Assembly: GCA_036852015.1 (NCBI GenBank)
Contig: JAANDG010000137.1
Span: 1-64,000, forward strand
Reading direction: 5' to 3'
Source: Pelodera strongyloides
Lineage: Eukaryota; Nematoda; Chromadorea; Rhabditida; Rhabditidae
Length of the DNA stretch: 64,000 nucleotides
The first letter of the stretch is position 1; the number at the start of each line of letters is the position of its first letter. The notes under the pieces are model-generated. The model was not told the DNA's origin, did no database searches, and saw nothing but the letters and a program-made list of their open reading frames with translations. A program made the translations under genes and the position numbers. Below, piece by piece: positions 13,001 to 23,500 of this stretch.

Positions 13001-16000
13001 TTCAAGCTTCAAGCTAACATGGTCTACACTACCGCTGTCGAATTCAGCAAGAAAATGAAAAATTCTGTTTTGGTACTGTAGCGTGCAGCCTAGCCGATGA
13101 ATGGTTTTCGAGGGAAACTGAATTTCGTTTTACGCAAAGCAGAGGTCACTGACTGTTGTAGTCGCAAGTTTTCCTCAATGTACTTGCACAGAATGTCCGG
13201 AATCTCATTGTAAGAAATATTACTGTGAAAACCGCGTCTCTTTGCATATAGAACTCGCAGAAACGCTTTGTTATAATGGTATTAATGTTCTTCATTCGTT
13301 TAATAGTTATTATATAGAAAAGAGAACTATAAAAATGTATTTTCCCCTTTCCGATAACGGTGCCTGGCCGAACTGTTTAGCATAGGATATCTCTGCGAGT
13401 TCTCGATGCAAAGAGGTTTTCACATAAATATTTCTGAGATTCCGGACATTCCGTGGAAGTAAATTGAGGAAAACTTTTTTCTCGTGAGCCTCTCCTTTTA
13501 AGCGCCACATTAAGACGTGGCTCTTTACAGGAAGTTCCAGAAAAACAGAATCGGAAACAAAGCTCGAAATGAGAAACGAGGGGAGCAACGAGAAATCCGA
13601 ACGCAATTCTATGTGGTCAAAAATCAACTCTAATTAGTTTCCACTGGATTTTCAAGTTGGCGATTCTACTAAATTCTTAATTAGAAGAACATCAGAAAGG
13701 TCGAAGTGCACGAACACTTTTAACTATTGAGAACAAAAACCATGAATTTCTGTAAGGTAATGTATTTATGTTGCTTCACTTAAATAAACAAATTTTCATT
13801 CGCTGGATATGTTTGGCGAGCTCCTTTGAGCGGCATTTTAAGCCCGGTTGTCGGCGATGTGATGTAGACACCGATATACCGTCATAAGTTACATCGATAT
13901 ACCATGTGTCCAACCTTTGTGAAATATTGTTAACTGAGATCTACTAGTTTCTTTCACTTCTGTAGAAACAATTCTTTACGTACGACATTTTTGATAGTTG
14001 AACATGGTGAAAACAGAAAATTCCATCCTAGCGAACTTTTTGAAAATTACTAAATCCCTTTTGTGAAACATCAATTTTTGCGGCAAAAAAAATCGTCTCC
14101 AAGCAAAGAAAACCGTGAGTTACTGAGCTTGAAAAATCTTTCTTTCTTAAGTTCAGTAATTTTTAATATCTTCCGTTATTGTATTGAATGTTAAAGATAA
14201 GTCACGTAAAACATTAATTATGTAATATTTTTTAGACAGTCGGAAATGTCTATCTCCGATGAATTCATCAAATGCATTACGAAATTTAGAAATTCAAAAC
14301 TGTGCTGCTGAATTTACAATCATAGTCTAACTGATACTCAAGAAGAAAAAACAACGGGGGTTCAAGAGTTCAACACATAAATGGCACTATCATTTAGTGC
14401 CATGAAATAATCTAATGAACCGACGGTTACAATAATTTACGTGCCAGAATTCTAAACCAAAGTATATCCCGACCACGTACATGGTGCCAGCAACACAAAA
14501 ATGGCTGCAAGATTGTTGGCATACCATTGAGCCACAATTGAAATTCATATTGAACCTCAGTTTTACACCAAATTAGTGTCTCTGTAGAATTGGAATGCAA
14601 CTCCGTTCACGGTCAGTTGTTCGGGCGCAAATAGAATGTGTAGTCGACATAGGAGCAGACGTCAAGATCAGAATTGCCACACTGTCCTTTGTACTATTGT
14701 TAGTTTTTATTATATCGTTAAGATTTCATCCGCAACATCATCTGTTTCTGTTTAGCGTGTTCGATAGTTCGCTTCAAAAGATTCGGTGTAGTGAAAACTG
14801 ACGTACGTAAACAGACATATCATACGTGTTATTAAGATCGACGTTTACTATTTTCTCTCTTGAAATTCTTCGCCCTTCGTTCGATTGTTTGTTGTTATTA
14901 CCACACTTTGGCCCACGGAAATTGTTTTGTAATTGTATTCGCAATCAACTATATAAACCTTTGTTAAGTAGCAAATCGTTTCACGTATTTGTAATTTTAT
15001 AGATGTGTCAACTTTAGGTCACATTGATATAGATCCTTTACGCTACTATAATTTCTGAATAGTTTTCCAGCACTTACAATTCAAATTCAAGAAATGACCT
15101 TGTGCAACGGACTCGCATTTCACACGTAGTTTCATAATCTCATACCAATCATAGACTGGTTTCACGTGGATTTGAGCCCCAGTGCTGTGAATAGATGAGC
15201 TTTTCGTGGAAGTGGTTCAGGCAGATTCACACAATATTTGTTATTATATTTGACAGACTGAAAAGGCCAGCGTCCCTTTTTTTTGGGAAGAAAATAAATA
15301 TTAAAGCTTCTTGTGTGTGAGGTTCCTGCGAAAAGGTGTTTCTAACTTTCTTAAGTAATTTGCTCCCTGCAATGGTCGTTAGCTATTAGACATAGTAAAG
15401 ATGAAAAAATTCTTTTGTTTCCAAATATTCGAGTTTGTAGTTCGGAGTTCGGAGGGCAACATTACAGGAAAATCTCTATAAAAAACAGAACTGAACGTGA
15501 CGGCCAGGGACTTATTTTTTCATGTAGTAAAGTTGTTTCGGTTAGAGATCCAGTAACTACACTAAACTTCACATTTCACGAGCAGTTCTGCAATTTGAAT
15601 TGAATGTTATGAGTTGCAATCAACGCTATATATCACAAGAATATAACTTCGTAAATTCTTCGCTGATCGAAACTGGTTCACAAACTAACGTTTTCAGAGC
15701 TACATTGCATCCAACAATAATGTAAACCCACACACGCAGAATCGCAACTCCAAAATCTTTAAATCCGAACTTGGAATAGTCCAAGTTTAATTTATAAATA
15801 TTTTTCGTAAGCACTTCGTATTTTTCGCCACTTAAGTGGTCTTTTTTTATCATTTGTACGTATCTACCTATTTCTCGGAGAAGAGACGACACTTTTAGGT
15901 GTACGATGTAGACAATTTTAATTTGATTTGATATAAATCTCGTCTGTCATAAACAGTGACGATTATATATTGAAGCTATCTCTGATTCTACGCACAGTCA

Positions 16001-16328
16001 TACAGTCGCCCGTTTGAAACAATACCATATAACATAAAAAGTTCAACTCCAGAATCTGACCTAACCAAACCCCATTACAGCTCGCAGAATGTGAAAAATG
16101 TCCGACCTCTTGTCCATGTATCGTCTGTCTATCCTTTCCAAATGCCTGTCTCGCATCCTCATCTCCCGCAAACGCAATGAAGCAGTCCCCATCCGGGCCG
16201 CCCACAATATGCACCCCGCCATCGGGGATCCGCAGTCCTTCGAAGAAGGCGCGCACGTCTGCCGCACGCGCGGACAACGGAAGCCCTTTCAGGCGCACTA
16301 TTATGGCTGATGTCATGGCTGCACTCAT
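1048..16328 (-). CDS. RBM12: RBM12/SWAN-like protein with five RRMs
   Basis: Spliced gene, 1211 aa. RRM1 (about residues 8-85; VRLKGLPL and IPDGGVHIVGG) is nearly identical to vertebrate RBM12 RRM1. A long Pro/Gly/Gln-rich linker follows. RRM2 lies near 656-725, an Arg-Ser tract near 752-815, RRM3 near 822-895, a weak RRM4 near 1040-1110, and the C-terminal RRM5 near 1130-1211 (ends in VTVTVAKF). This order matches RBM12, a presumed nuclear RNA-binding and splicing factor. Exons: 16107-16328, 10444-10663, 9783-9985, 9423-9594, 9079-9213, 8736-8820, 8290-8530, 7933-8056, 7188-7357, 6937-7064, 6488-6718, 6124-6278, 5865-5949, 5680-5763, 5473-5568, 5137-5307, 4786-4938, 4342-4506, 3952-4112, 3685-3771, 3263-3369, 2974-3036, 2125-2214, 1710-1790, 1309-1434, 1048-1128. 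All phases agree. The start is the first ATG opening the RRM frame. Orthology is inferred from RRM1 and domain order; linker exons are less certain. Confidence 0.88.
2600..2775. repeat. Copy of a GGCGACGGTTTTCGGT-type dispersed repeat
   Basis: Segments such as CCACTTGGCGACGGTTCTCG, GGTCGCCAACCGG and CCATTTGGAGACCGGCCACTGACGG resemble sequence near 33,050-33,190, 34,190-34,250, 34,560-34,640 and 37,180-37,360 (for example ATTTGGTGACCGGCTACTGACG). This intronic stretch is probably a relic of the repeat family that makes up the large foldback. Confidence 0.45.
3495..3580. repeat. Short MITE with 20-bp terminal inverted repeats
   Basis: The left end CAGAAGCCGTATTCACCACT matches the right end reverse-complemented with two mismatches. 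The 86-bp element lies in an RBM12-like intron. A second copy with the same ends lies at 63,637-63,770. Confidence 0.55.
7545..7592. repeat. Hairpin with GCCCCGATCAAG stem
   Basis: TCGCCCCGATCAAG is followed by CTTGATCGGGGCGA after a loop of about 18 bases, inside an RBM12-like intron. It is probably the core of a small inverted-repeat element. Nearby CCCCGATT motifs repeat. Confidence 0.5.
11876..11945. repeat. GC-rich hairpin in RBM12-like intron 1
   Basis: GCGCACAAAAAGAGGGGCT is followed about 30 bases later by AGCCCCTTTTTGTGCGC, so the strand can fold into a stem of about 17 bp. No gene or known RNA family is recognised around it. Confidence 0.5.
13166..13478. repeat. Inverted repeat with arms of about 90-100 bp
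   Basis: Positions 13,166-13,263 and 13,390-13,478 are reverse complements with some mismatches. Both contain AATGTCCGGAATCTCA or its complement and a CTCTTTGCAT segment. The spacer is about 125 bp. It looks like a decayed MITE inside RBM12 intron 1. Confidence 0.6.
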
Positions 16329-16342
16329 TTGGGCAAGCTCAT
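16325..16342 (-). promoter_or_regulatory. Five-codon upstream ORF overlapping the RBM12-like start
   Basis: On the minus strand an ATG at 16342 opens a five-codon reading frame. Its TGA stop overlaps the main ATG (ATGA arrangement, stop at 16325-16327, main start at 16326-16328). TTATTAG directly precedes the upstream ATG and could be a spliced-leader acceptor, which would put this ATG at the very 5' end of the mature message. Termination-reinitiation control is an inference. Confidence 0.4.
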
Positions 16343-17524
16343 CTAATAACCAGCAACGAAACTGAGCTTATTCGAGGCAAAACAAGGTCAGTAAAAAGAA
16401 GAACACGACGAAAAGGTTGCACAATTCTCGCGTGAAGAACCTGAAACAAGCGTGAATATTCGATCCGCCTAATTGGTTTCAAACTAGTTTTTAACGGTGT
16501 CACAAAATATTTAAAGAGGTACTGTACGTGGTTTGTCAGTAAGCGTTATGAACACTGCATTCCCATTCAGTATTGTCAAACAATTGCCTTCAATCTGATG
16601 TTCCGGCTCAGGAATTTGCATAAAATACACGGGAATGCAGTTATCCGGTGCTTATTTCAAACCACGTGCTCTACCACTTTAAAGGTTTCACATAATTATG
16701 GCAAAATGTGAAAGAAAAATAACAAAATCAGCAGAAATGCGGTCAAACGAAGAGTGGGAACGGAGCGAAGGGGAGCAAAATCAATACAACACAGGGAACA
16801 CGCGAGGCACCCGCTCGTCCCCGGACCACACACGACTGCCCATTACACATATCGTAGTGACTACGGTAGATGGGACTCCAATGAAGAAAGCAGGCATATC
16901 TATCGTACCCAGAAGAAATATAAGAAACAATAAGGTAAAATGTTTGCGATGCTAACGCATACTTAGACTGGGGGCAGTTTCATCTTGTTCAAAAACAACA
17001 AAATTTATTCATTTAGTAATGACATACCCGTCCGTAACGAAAAGCGAGCATCACCTTTCAAAGAATTGATTACTAAAAGATGCAATGATACGGCCAACTA
17101 ATTTGGAAAAATAAGGCACAATGTCACAAACACCCTAGTTTGTTTAATAATTAAATATATACATAGCTAACATACTAAACCTAATGGTAACCGTAACAAA
17201 AATAGTCACCTAAAGCACTGACTAAAATCTTAACAATAAACAAAAAGAAACGCTAACCAACCTAACTCCTATCTAACGATCTCACCTATACATGCCTACG
17301 TGACACACCAACCTAATAAACATAACAAAACTACAAACTACAAACAAGAAACAAATAAGCTATATAAAAACTTGGAACCTACGTAACTGCTATCTCCTTA
17401 ACTTCTAAGCAGCACTGCTATATTTCTTCTTTTGAACTTGTCCTTGTCCTTCTAGGTCCTTCGTTTCATGCACTAAAACACACACGAAATGACCAAAACC
17501 AAATCAGGGTGTTCCCTTAAAACT
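16343..17524. other. Intergenic gap between helicase stop and RBM12-like start
   Basis: 1.2 kb, containing the 3' UTR of the helicase gene and an inverted-repeat element at 16,510-16,684. No coding exon is seen. TTTATT at about 17,008 (AATAAA on the minus strand) is a possible polyadenylation signal. Confidence 0.5.
16510..16684. repeat. MITE ending in TTTAAAG...GTGGTTTG inverted repeats
   Basis: The left end (TTTAAAGAGGTACTG then TACGTGGTTTG) pairs with the right end (CAAACCACGTGCTCTACCAC then TTTAAAG). Pairing continues inward through GCATTCCC / GGGAATGC. Solo ends of the same family appear near 4,305, 20,725, 26,960, 51,450 and 62,070, usually as CAAACCACGY..TACCRCTTTAAAG. Confidence 0.6.
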
Positions 17525-20500
17525 TTAGTCGTAACACTCAAAAATTACAGTAAACATAATAAATACTGTAATTCGCTGTTTTTCAATATCGGTCGTAGAT
17601 GGAATAAGATTTAGAAACCCACATTTCTTCCTGAAAATCTGTTCAAGTACATGTGCGTGGATCACTGTTCCTTCTTTGCTTATAAACTCCCAAAGAGACT
17701 TCAAAACATCATTGGCGCCTGGAAAATAAGGAATCTATTTGAATACCATAAAACGAATGAATGGAAGCAGTTCACACTACACTAGGGCGTTTTCATCCGT
17801 TATTCTAATCTGTTTATGCTCAAATAAAAGGTTCATAACTATATAAAAACCTTTCCATTGCTATGGATAATACGCCGCAATGTTTTGCTGGGCTATATAG
17901 GTTAGGAGCACATTTCCCTGAAGAAAATGGTTTCAGCCTTGTCATTTTTCTTTTTGAAACCTATCCAATATCAAACACGGGGATAGAACTTAGTTTTAGT
18001 ATGCCCATTTATAAAACTGTAGACTATATTCCTCCTAGATTATCTGCAAATGGTTGGACTCTACAACCTCGAAAAAAAGCCAAAGCATAAAAGCAGAGGA
18101 ATAAGCGCGTGGCTGATACTAATCTCTATTAATAGTATATACTCACCCATCATTTTCTTATTTCCCACAAATACAAATTGTCGTTTGGCTCTTGTAACCG
18201 CTACGTTGAGCCGGCGGTGGTCATCGACAAAACCAACGAAACCTAAAGAACATCATAACATGATAACATACAAATACAAAGGGGAAGTATTGCGGGTGAA
18301 GCGAACGAGAAAAAACAGACAGTTACGCATAGTTTAAGATACCATACAATAATTTTTGTCGGCCGGGAAATGCACCATGTTTCAGCGCCAAACCAAAGCC
18401 AAAACATAAACACAAAATACTTGGTTATTGGTTAATACAGTTAATACAATTTACAAGCTACAATATCCAAATTCAATCAACAGAAAGTTTATCTTCATGC
18501 AACGACTACCTTAAAGCGAAATGCTAGCCTCTTTGGAAAATTTCCATATGATAAGCAAGTTCTATGTATCCAATGCTAATTTTGTATGATTGCCGTGGAC
18601 GATCGTACAAAATTCGCATAGGATACATAGTATTTGCTTATGATATGCAAATTTTCCAAAGTAGGTACAACACTGCTTAAAAATAGCAAATTTGTTAAAG
18701 AGAAATACGGGCCGGTTTTCGAAACGCATCGAGTACACCAGCATTCTTATGCAGCATATGTAAATTAACGTAAATTAACATAAAAAATCGAGCTAAATTC
18801 GAGGAACTTAGCATAAATAAGAATTCGGCTGTCTACGATGCGTTTCAAAAACCGGCCGGTCCTTCGCTTTAAGATCGCTTACCTCTCCTATTATCTCTGC
18901 ATAATCCAAATACAATAACTTGTTTCTCTCTTCCTTGAAAACCGTCCACGGTATTCACTTCTACATTCAGTCGGTCGAGGGACTCGCTCAATTCCTTCAT
19001 CTAAAAGAAAACGCAAGATATTTGCATGAAAAATAAACAAATTCTAACATACAAAGTGATAGACGTAAGCAAAATACAACGCAAGGTTCTAGCCCCACGG
19101 ATAGGTCGTTCGTCTATAGTACGTCGGTATTCCATCGAGGTTGCGAACAACTACATTTTCACGAATTACATGCAAATTTCTCAGGGCGTTCTCTGGGCAT
19201 TCCTGGCACCGGACCAGCACAAAATAGAATTTTTTGTTGCAAGCGAATAAAATACAACACACAACTATTTCTCTTTACCTGAGCAAAGTAGGGCGTAATC
19301 ACTCCAATATCTTCACCTCTAACCCCACAACCGATCAACTTTCGCACATAATCAACGATTACGTGTTGTTCTCCTGTAAACGAAATGAAAAAATCATCAG
19401 CTGGGAAAACCACAACACCAAATGCCAAAAATATCCGGTCAAAACCAGGTTGATAAGCTTCGTGAATGAGTAAAAAAAATTCCCAACGCTACGGTTACAG
19501 TCAATGTGAATTATGATGGATAACGAGCGTAAAACATCTAAGCACATAAAACAAAATCAAAGCTACAAACTACATCATTAACCAGACCGACCTATATTCT
19601 TCAGCGACGTGTTCACTTTTTGCTCATGACTATTCATCAAACGGGTATCGATGGCAATAAGTGGTGAGTCCAGAAGACTGTCCGGGGGAATATCGCTGAT
19701 CTCACTAAAGAAACACCTTACTCCACTCTGCACTGACAACCTTACTGCACTTAATGCACCTGCACCTTAACCTTACTGCACTGACATGACCTTAACCTTA
19801 CTGCACTAACATCTTAGGGTTCTTTTGGTCATTTACAACTAGTTCACATTGCATGCATTATCCACATCGATGAAAGTTTATTATTATCAATAAAGTTTAT
19901 CATTAAACAAGAGACAACTCTATCTATATCTCTCTCTTACCCTTACCTCAGCGTTATTTCCTTGACCGCAGTGCCGGCTTTCAGTCGCCCTTCATAAAAG
20001 CTCTCGCTCGACCATCGCATAATTTTCTCGTTCATTCTAAACAACAACTGGATTATTAAGATTGAGTTAGAAATACACTCGAAACCTACACTCGAAACCC
20101 AAAATTATTAAGAATTCAATACATATGAGTTATAGATTGTAGAGTATTACACTGAATGCCTAGCTGCTCAGCTATGAAAGCAATAAATAGCAGACGGGAT
20201 GTGTCAGTGCCAAGCGTGTCACACTTATCATTATCTGACACAAATTCCACAAAGTTTGAGATTTGGGAGACCAAATCCAATTTAAAAACACAATGTTTCT
20301 GGAGGAGCACATATGTCTTCCACTTCAAAGGTGTTTATTTTTGACTTGAGTTTCGGAAGCTAACAACGAAAGGATAAAATCATAAAATGAAGTAAAACTA
20401 AAACAGACACTCACCTATACTGCGTGTCCAACAGGAAACTAATGCTCGAGTTTTTGAACTCTGTAGCCAGGCGTTCCATGAGCGAGATGTTAAAAGCAGC

Positions 20501-23500
20501 AGCTCGCGCTCTAAAAGAACCTTCAAACTTAAATCGCAAACAAATCAATGAAAATGAAAAAATAGGCGGTCAACTTTTTAAAATCGCTTCACAGTCCGAA
20601 AGGGAAATCTGCAAAAACCCTCGTTCATGAAAAAATTGTGCTGAAAAACTACCGTTACGAATGTAAATTATTGTATCCGTCTGTACCAGAAGGGCACATA
20701 TTGGAACACAGTTGCGTAGCACACATCTCAAACCACGCACGACACCGCTTTAATTAGGCTTATATCAGAAAAATGCGCTTACTTCTCAGAAACAATTACC
20801 GCGGGTAATTGCTGATGATCGCCGGCCAGAATACATCGTCGACCGCTCAGGAGAGGCATCCAGGAACTGGCTTCTGCACACTGTCCCGCTTCATCTATAA
20901 AATAAACAACTTAAATACTTATCGACTTGCGTGTCATTCTGTGCCAGAAAGGCACTTAAATTTACAATAATCAATTTATATACGAAAATGCAGTTACCAG
21001 GACACGAGGACACTTTTCCTGCACGCATCGCTTTAACATCGCTTAAAATAGATAGAATACAAAATGCTACCAAATTATTGCAAAAAAAGCACTAATCCAA
21101 CTATCTTCGAGAAAAAAAAACAGCAAATGACAGTTCAACTATAGCAATAAAAGCTTCAACCCACCAATAATCACAACATCTGGAATCCAACCATACTTCA
21201 GAATACGATGGCACATCGATGATGAAGTAGTGCAAAAAATGACCGATTTCTTGTACAGAATATCCTGTAAGTAATTAAAAAGCATAAAACAACGAAAAAG
21301 TTTCTTACAAACTACATGAAGAATGACATGGCTAAACAAAATATTCACACCCGTACATACCAACACATAAACACAAAATGCACACAAACATGAAAAGTTG
21401 AAAAGTGAAAAGTTACATTTTTGGTGTGCGTAATAAACTCTACTTTAAAAATATAGAGCATCCACATCATAAACAAACATAACTCAAATTATCGAGCTAC
21501 ACACACAACCCACCTTTACAATACCGTGCCGCAACTCCCAAACTTCTCGGCCTCCTTTCCCGGAATTTTCCTAAAAATGCACATAACACATAACTAGTAT
21601 AAAAACCACTTTAAAGCGAAATACCGACCGATTCTTGAAATATCGTGAACAGCTGCGTTTTTATGCATTTATGCTAAGTGGTGTCGAATATGGGTCTAGT
21701 TTTTATGCTACGACACATTGTTCAAACAAGAATGCTGGACAACTACTTTCAAACACATCATATGCAAATTGGACTCATTCGGGCGTTTCGTACCCAACCA
21801 ACGCAGAGAGACACCGAAATCTACACATAACACATGGAAATGAGTTGCCCAGCATACGTTTCACGATCATCCATTCAATTTGCTATGTTACACCATAGAA
21901 AACGGGAACCGAGCAGCAAAAAAACAACCATAAAATAATAAAACTATAATAATTAATGTAATTAATGAATACCTTTAGCTTAACCAGCAAATGAAGGTCT
22001 TCATATTTCTCGTGATTCACAATCTCATCGTTTAAGATGATCGAGGCGTCACTGCTCATCAACATCGAATTATTCTAAATACTTGACAGATAATATATTT
22101 ATCAGAACCTGAATTTTTGCAAACGAATTAAGTTTGTTCGTTCGTTAGATATAGTCAGGATAACAATCAGACCAGAATTCTCGCATACCAAAACAAACAA
22201 CAATAGTAATAATGGAAAACAATTTCAACATTAATATGAACTACGAACTACCATATTCTCCCTCACACTTTCCTATGTCACTATGTCACAAAACTAAAAA
22301 GACAAATAATAAAAAGATCAAAGCCTACCGCTTCTCCGGCATCTGTCAAACTTTGCATACAATTCAGAAGAGCCGCGTTAGTTGGCGCACAGACCAGGAC
22401 CTGAAATTCAATCCACGAGTTATGCCACTTGGTGATAGTTTTGAAAACAGAAAACATGGTAAAGCAGTTACGAGCTTAAAAAGTAAAAGATATAAAATGA
22501 GATAAAGAAAAAACATACTCGCTGATTCTTCCTAACCAATTGCACAATGATTTCGGCTACGGTTCGAGTCTTGCCCGTGCCGGGAGGTCCCTCAAAAATA
22601 ACAATTAGCAAAATTAAATAACCATACCATGACACATCACAAACAGCGCAACACAACTCTTTACTGGCGACAAGCAGTAAAACAGAGATTTCACCATAAC
22701 TCTATGATGTCCTTGTGAAAAACATTTAAAAAAACGATGTTAAGGGAAAGGGACTAACATACCGTAATCACAACTAACAGTACTCTACTCAGTAACTCAC
22801 ATACACATAAACATAATATATCTTTCGAAACTAAACCCACTTGTATAACCACAAACGGGCGTTTCTTATTCAATGCCGCATTGACACATCGTTGTTGAGA
22901 TTCATCCAAGTTTCCCGTCGCATGGATCTTACGGTCTGAATTGCAGTGCTTACAACAAGCCCGACGCATAACAGGGCAAAGATCAAAATGAGCGGGTGCG
23001 ACAGTTGGCCCTGAGTAAAAGAACTTCGTTTGCTTAACTAAGGTCTTTTAGGGGACATGACCTTAGGGGCCTTAGGAACATCGAAATTGTGTTAACAACC
23101 TTCGGAGATGGTCTGCACAATACAGACATAGACGATTAGGAAGCGGAAGCGGGAAGCGAAAGAAATTTTCCGCATTATATTACGCACAGAAGGGTCAAGT
23201 TCTTTATCACATACACAGAAAATACAACACGTTACGTCATCAAGAACAATATTTTTTGAAAATTAAGACCAATAAAGCATAAAGCCACATAATATGAAAT
23301 AAGGACTGACCTGAATGCACAACGGGCATCATTTTCCCTCTGAATGCGTAGGCGAGCAAATCCACGCCAGGCAACTTCTTAGCTGACGAAGGGTCTAATT
23401 TCGCAATCTCCTAGAAGCGCACAATATAATCATAACCCATGAAAAAACTTACACCATATCGATGGCATATTATACCATATCGATCATCGCGTACCAAGGA

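Larger units (their letters stand above)
10664..16106 (-). other. 5.4 kb first intron of the RBM12-like gene
   Basis: The intron separates RRM1 exon 1 from exon 2, which resumes the RRM1 end (VRLLFSSRSQMN, matching RBM12 VTLLLSSKTEM). It has no convincing coding sequence on either strand. It holds an inverted repeat near 13.2-13.5 kb, a strong hairpin at 11,876-11,945 and scattered AT-rich DNA. It is by far the largest intron of this gene, so it may hold control elements; none can be named. Confidence 0.6.
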
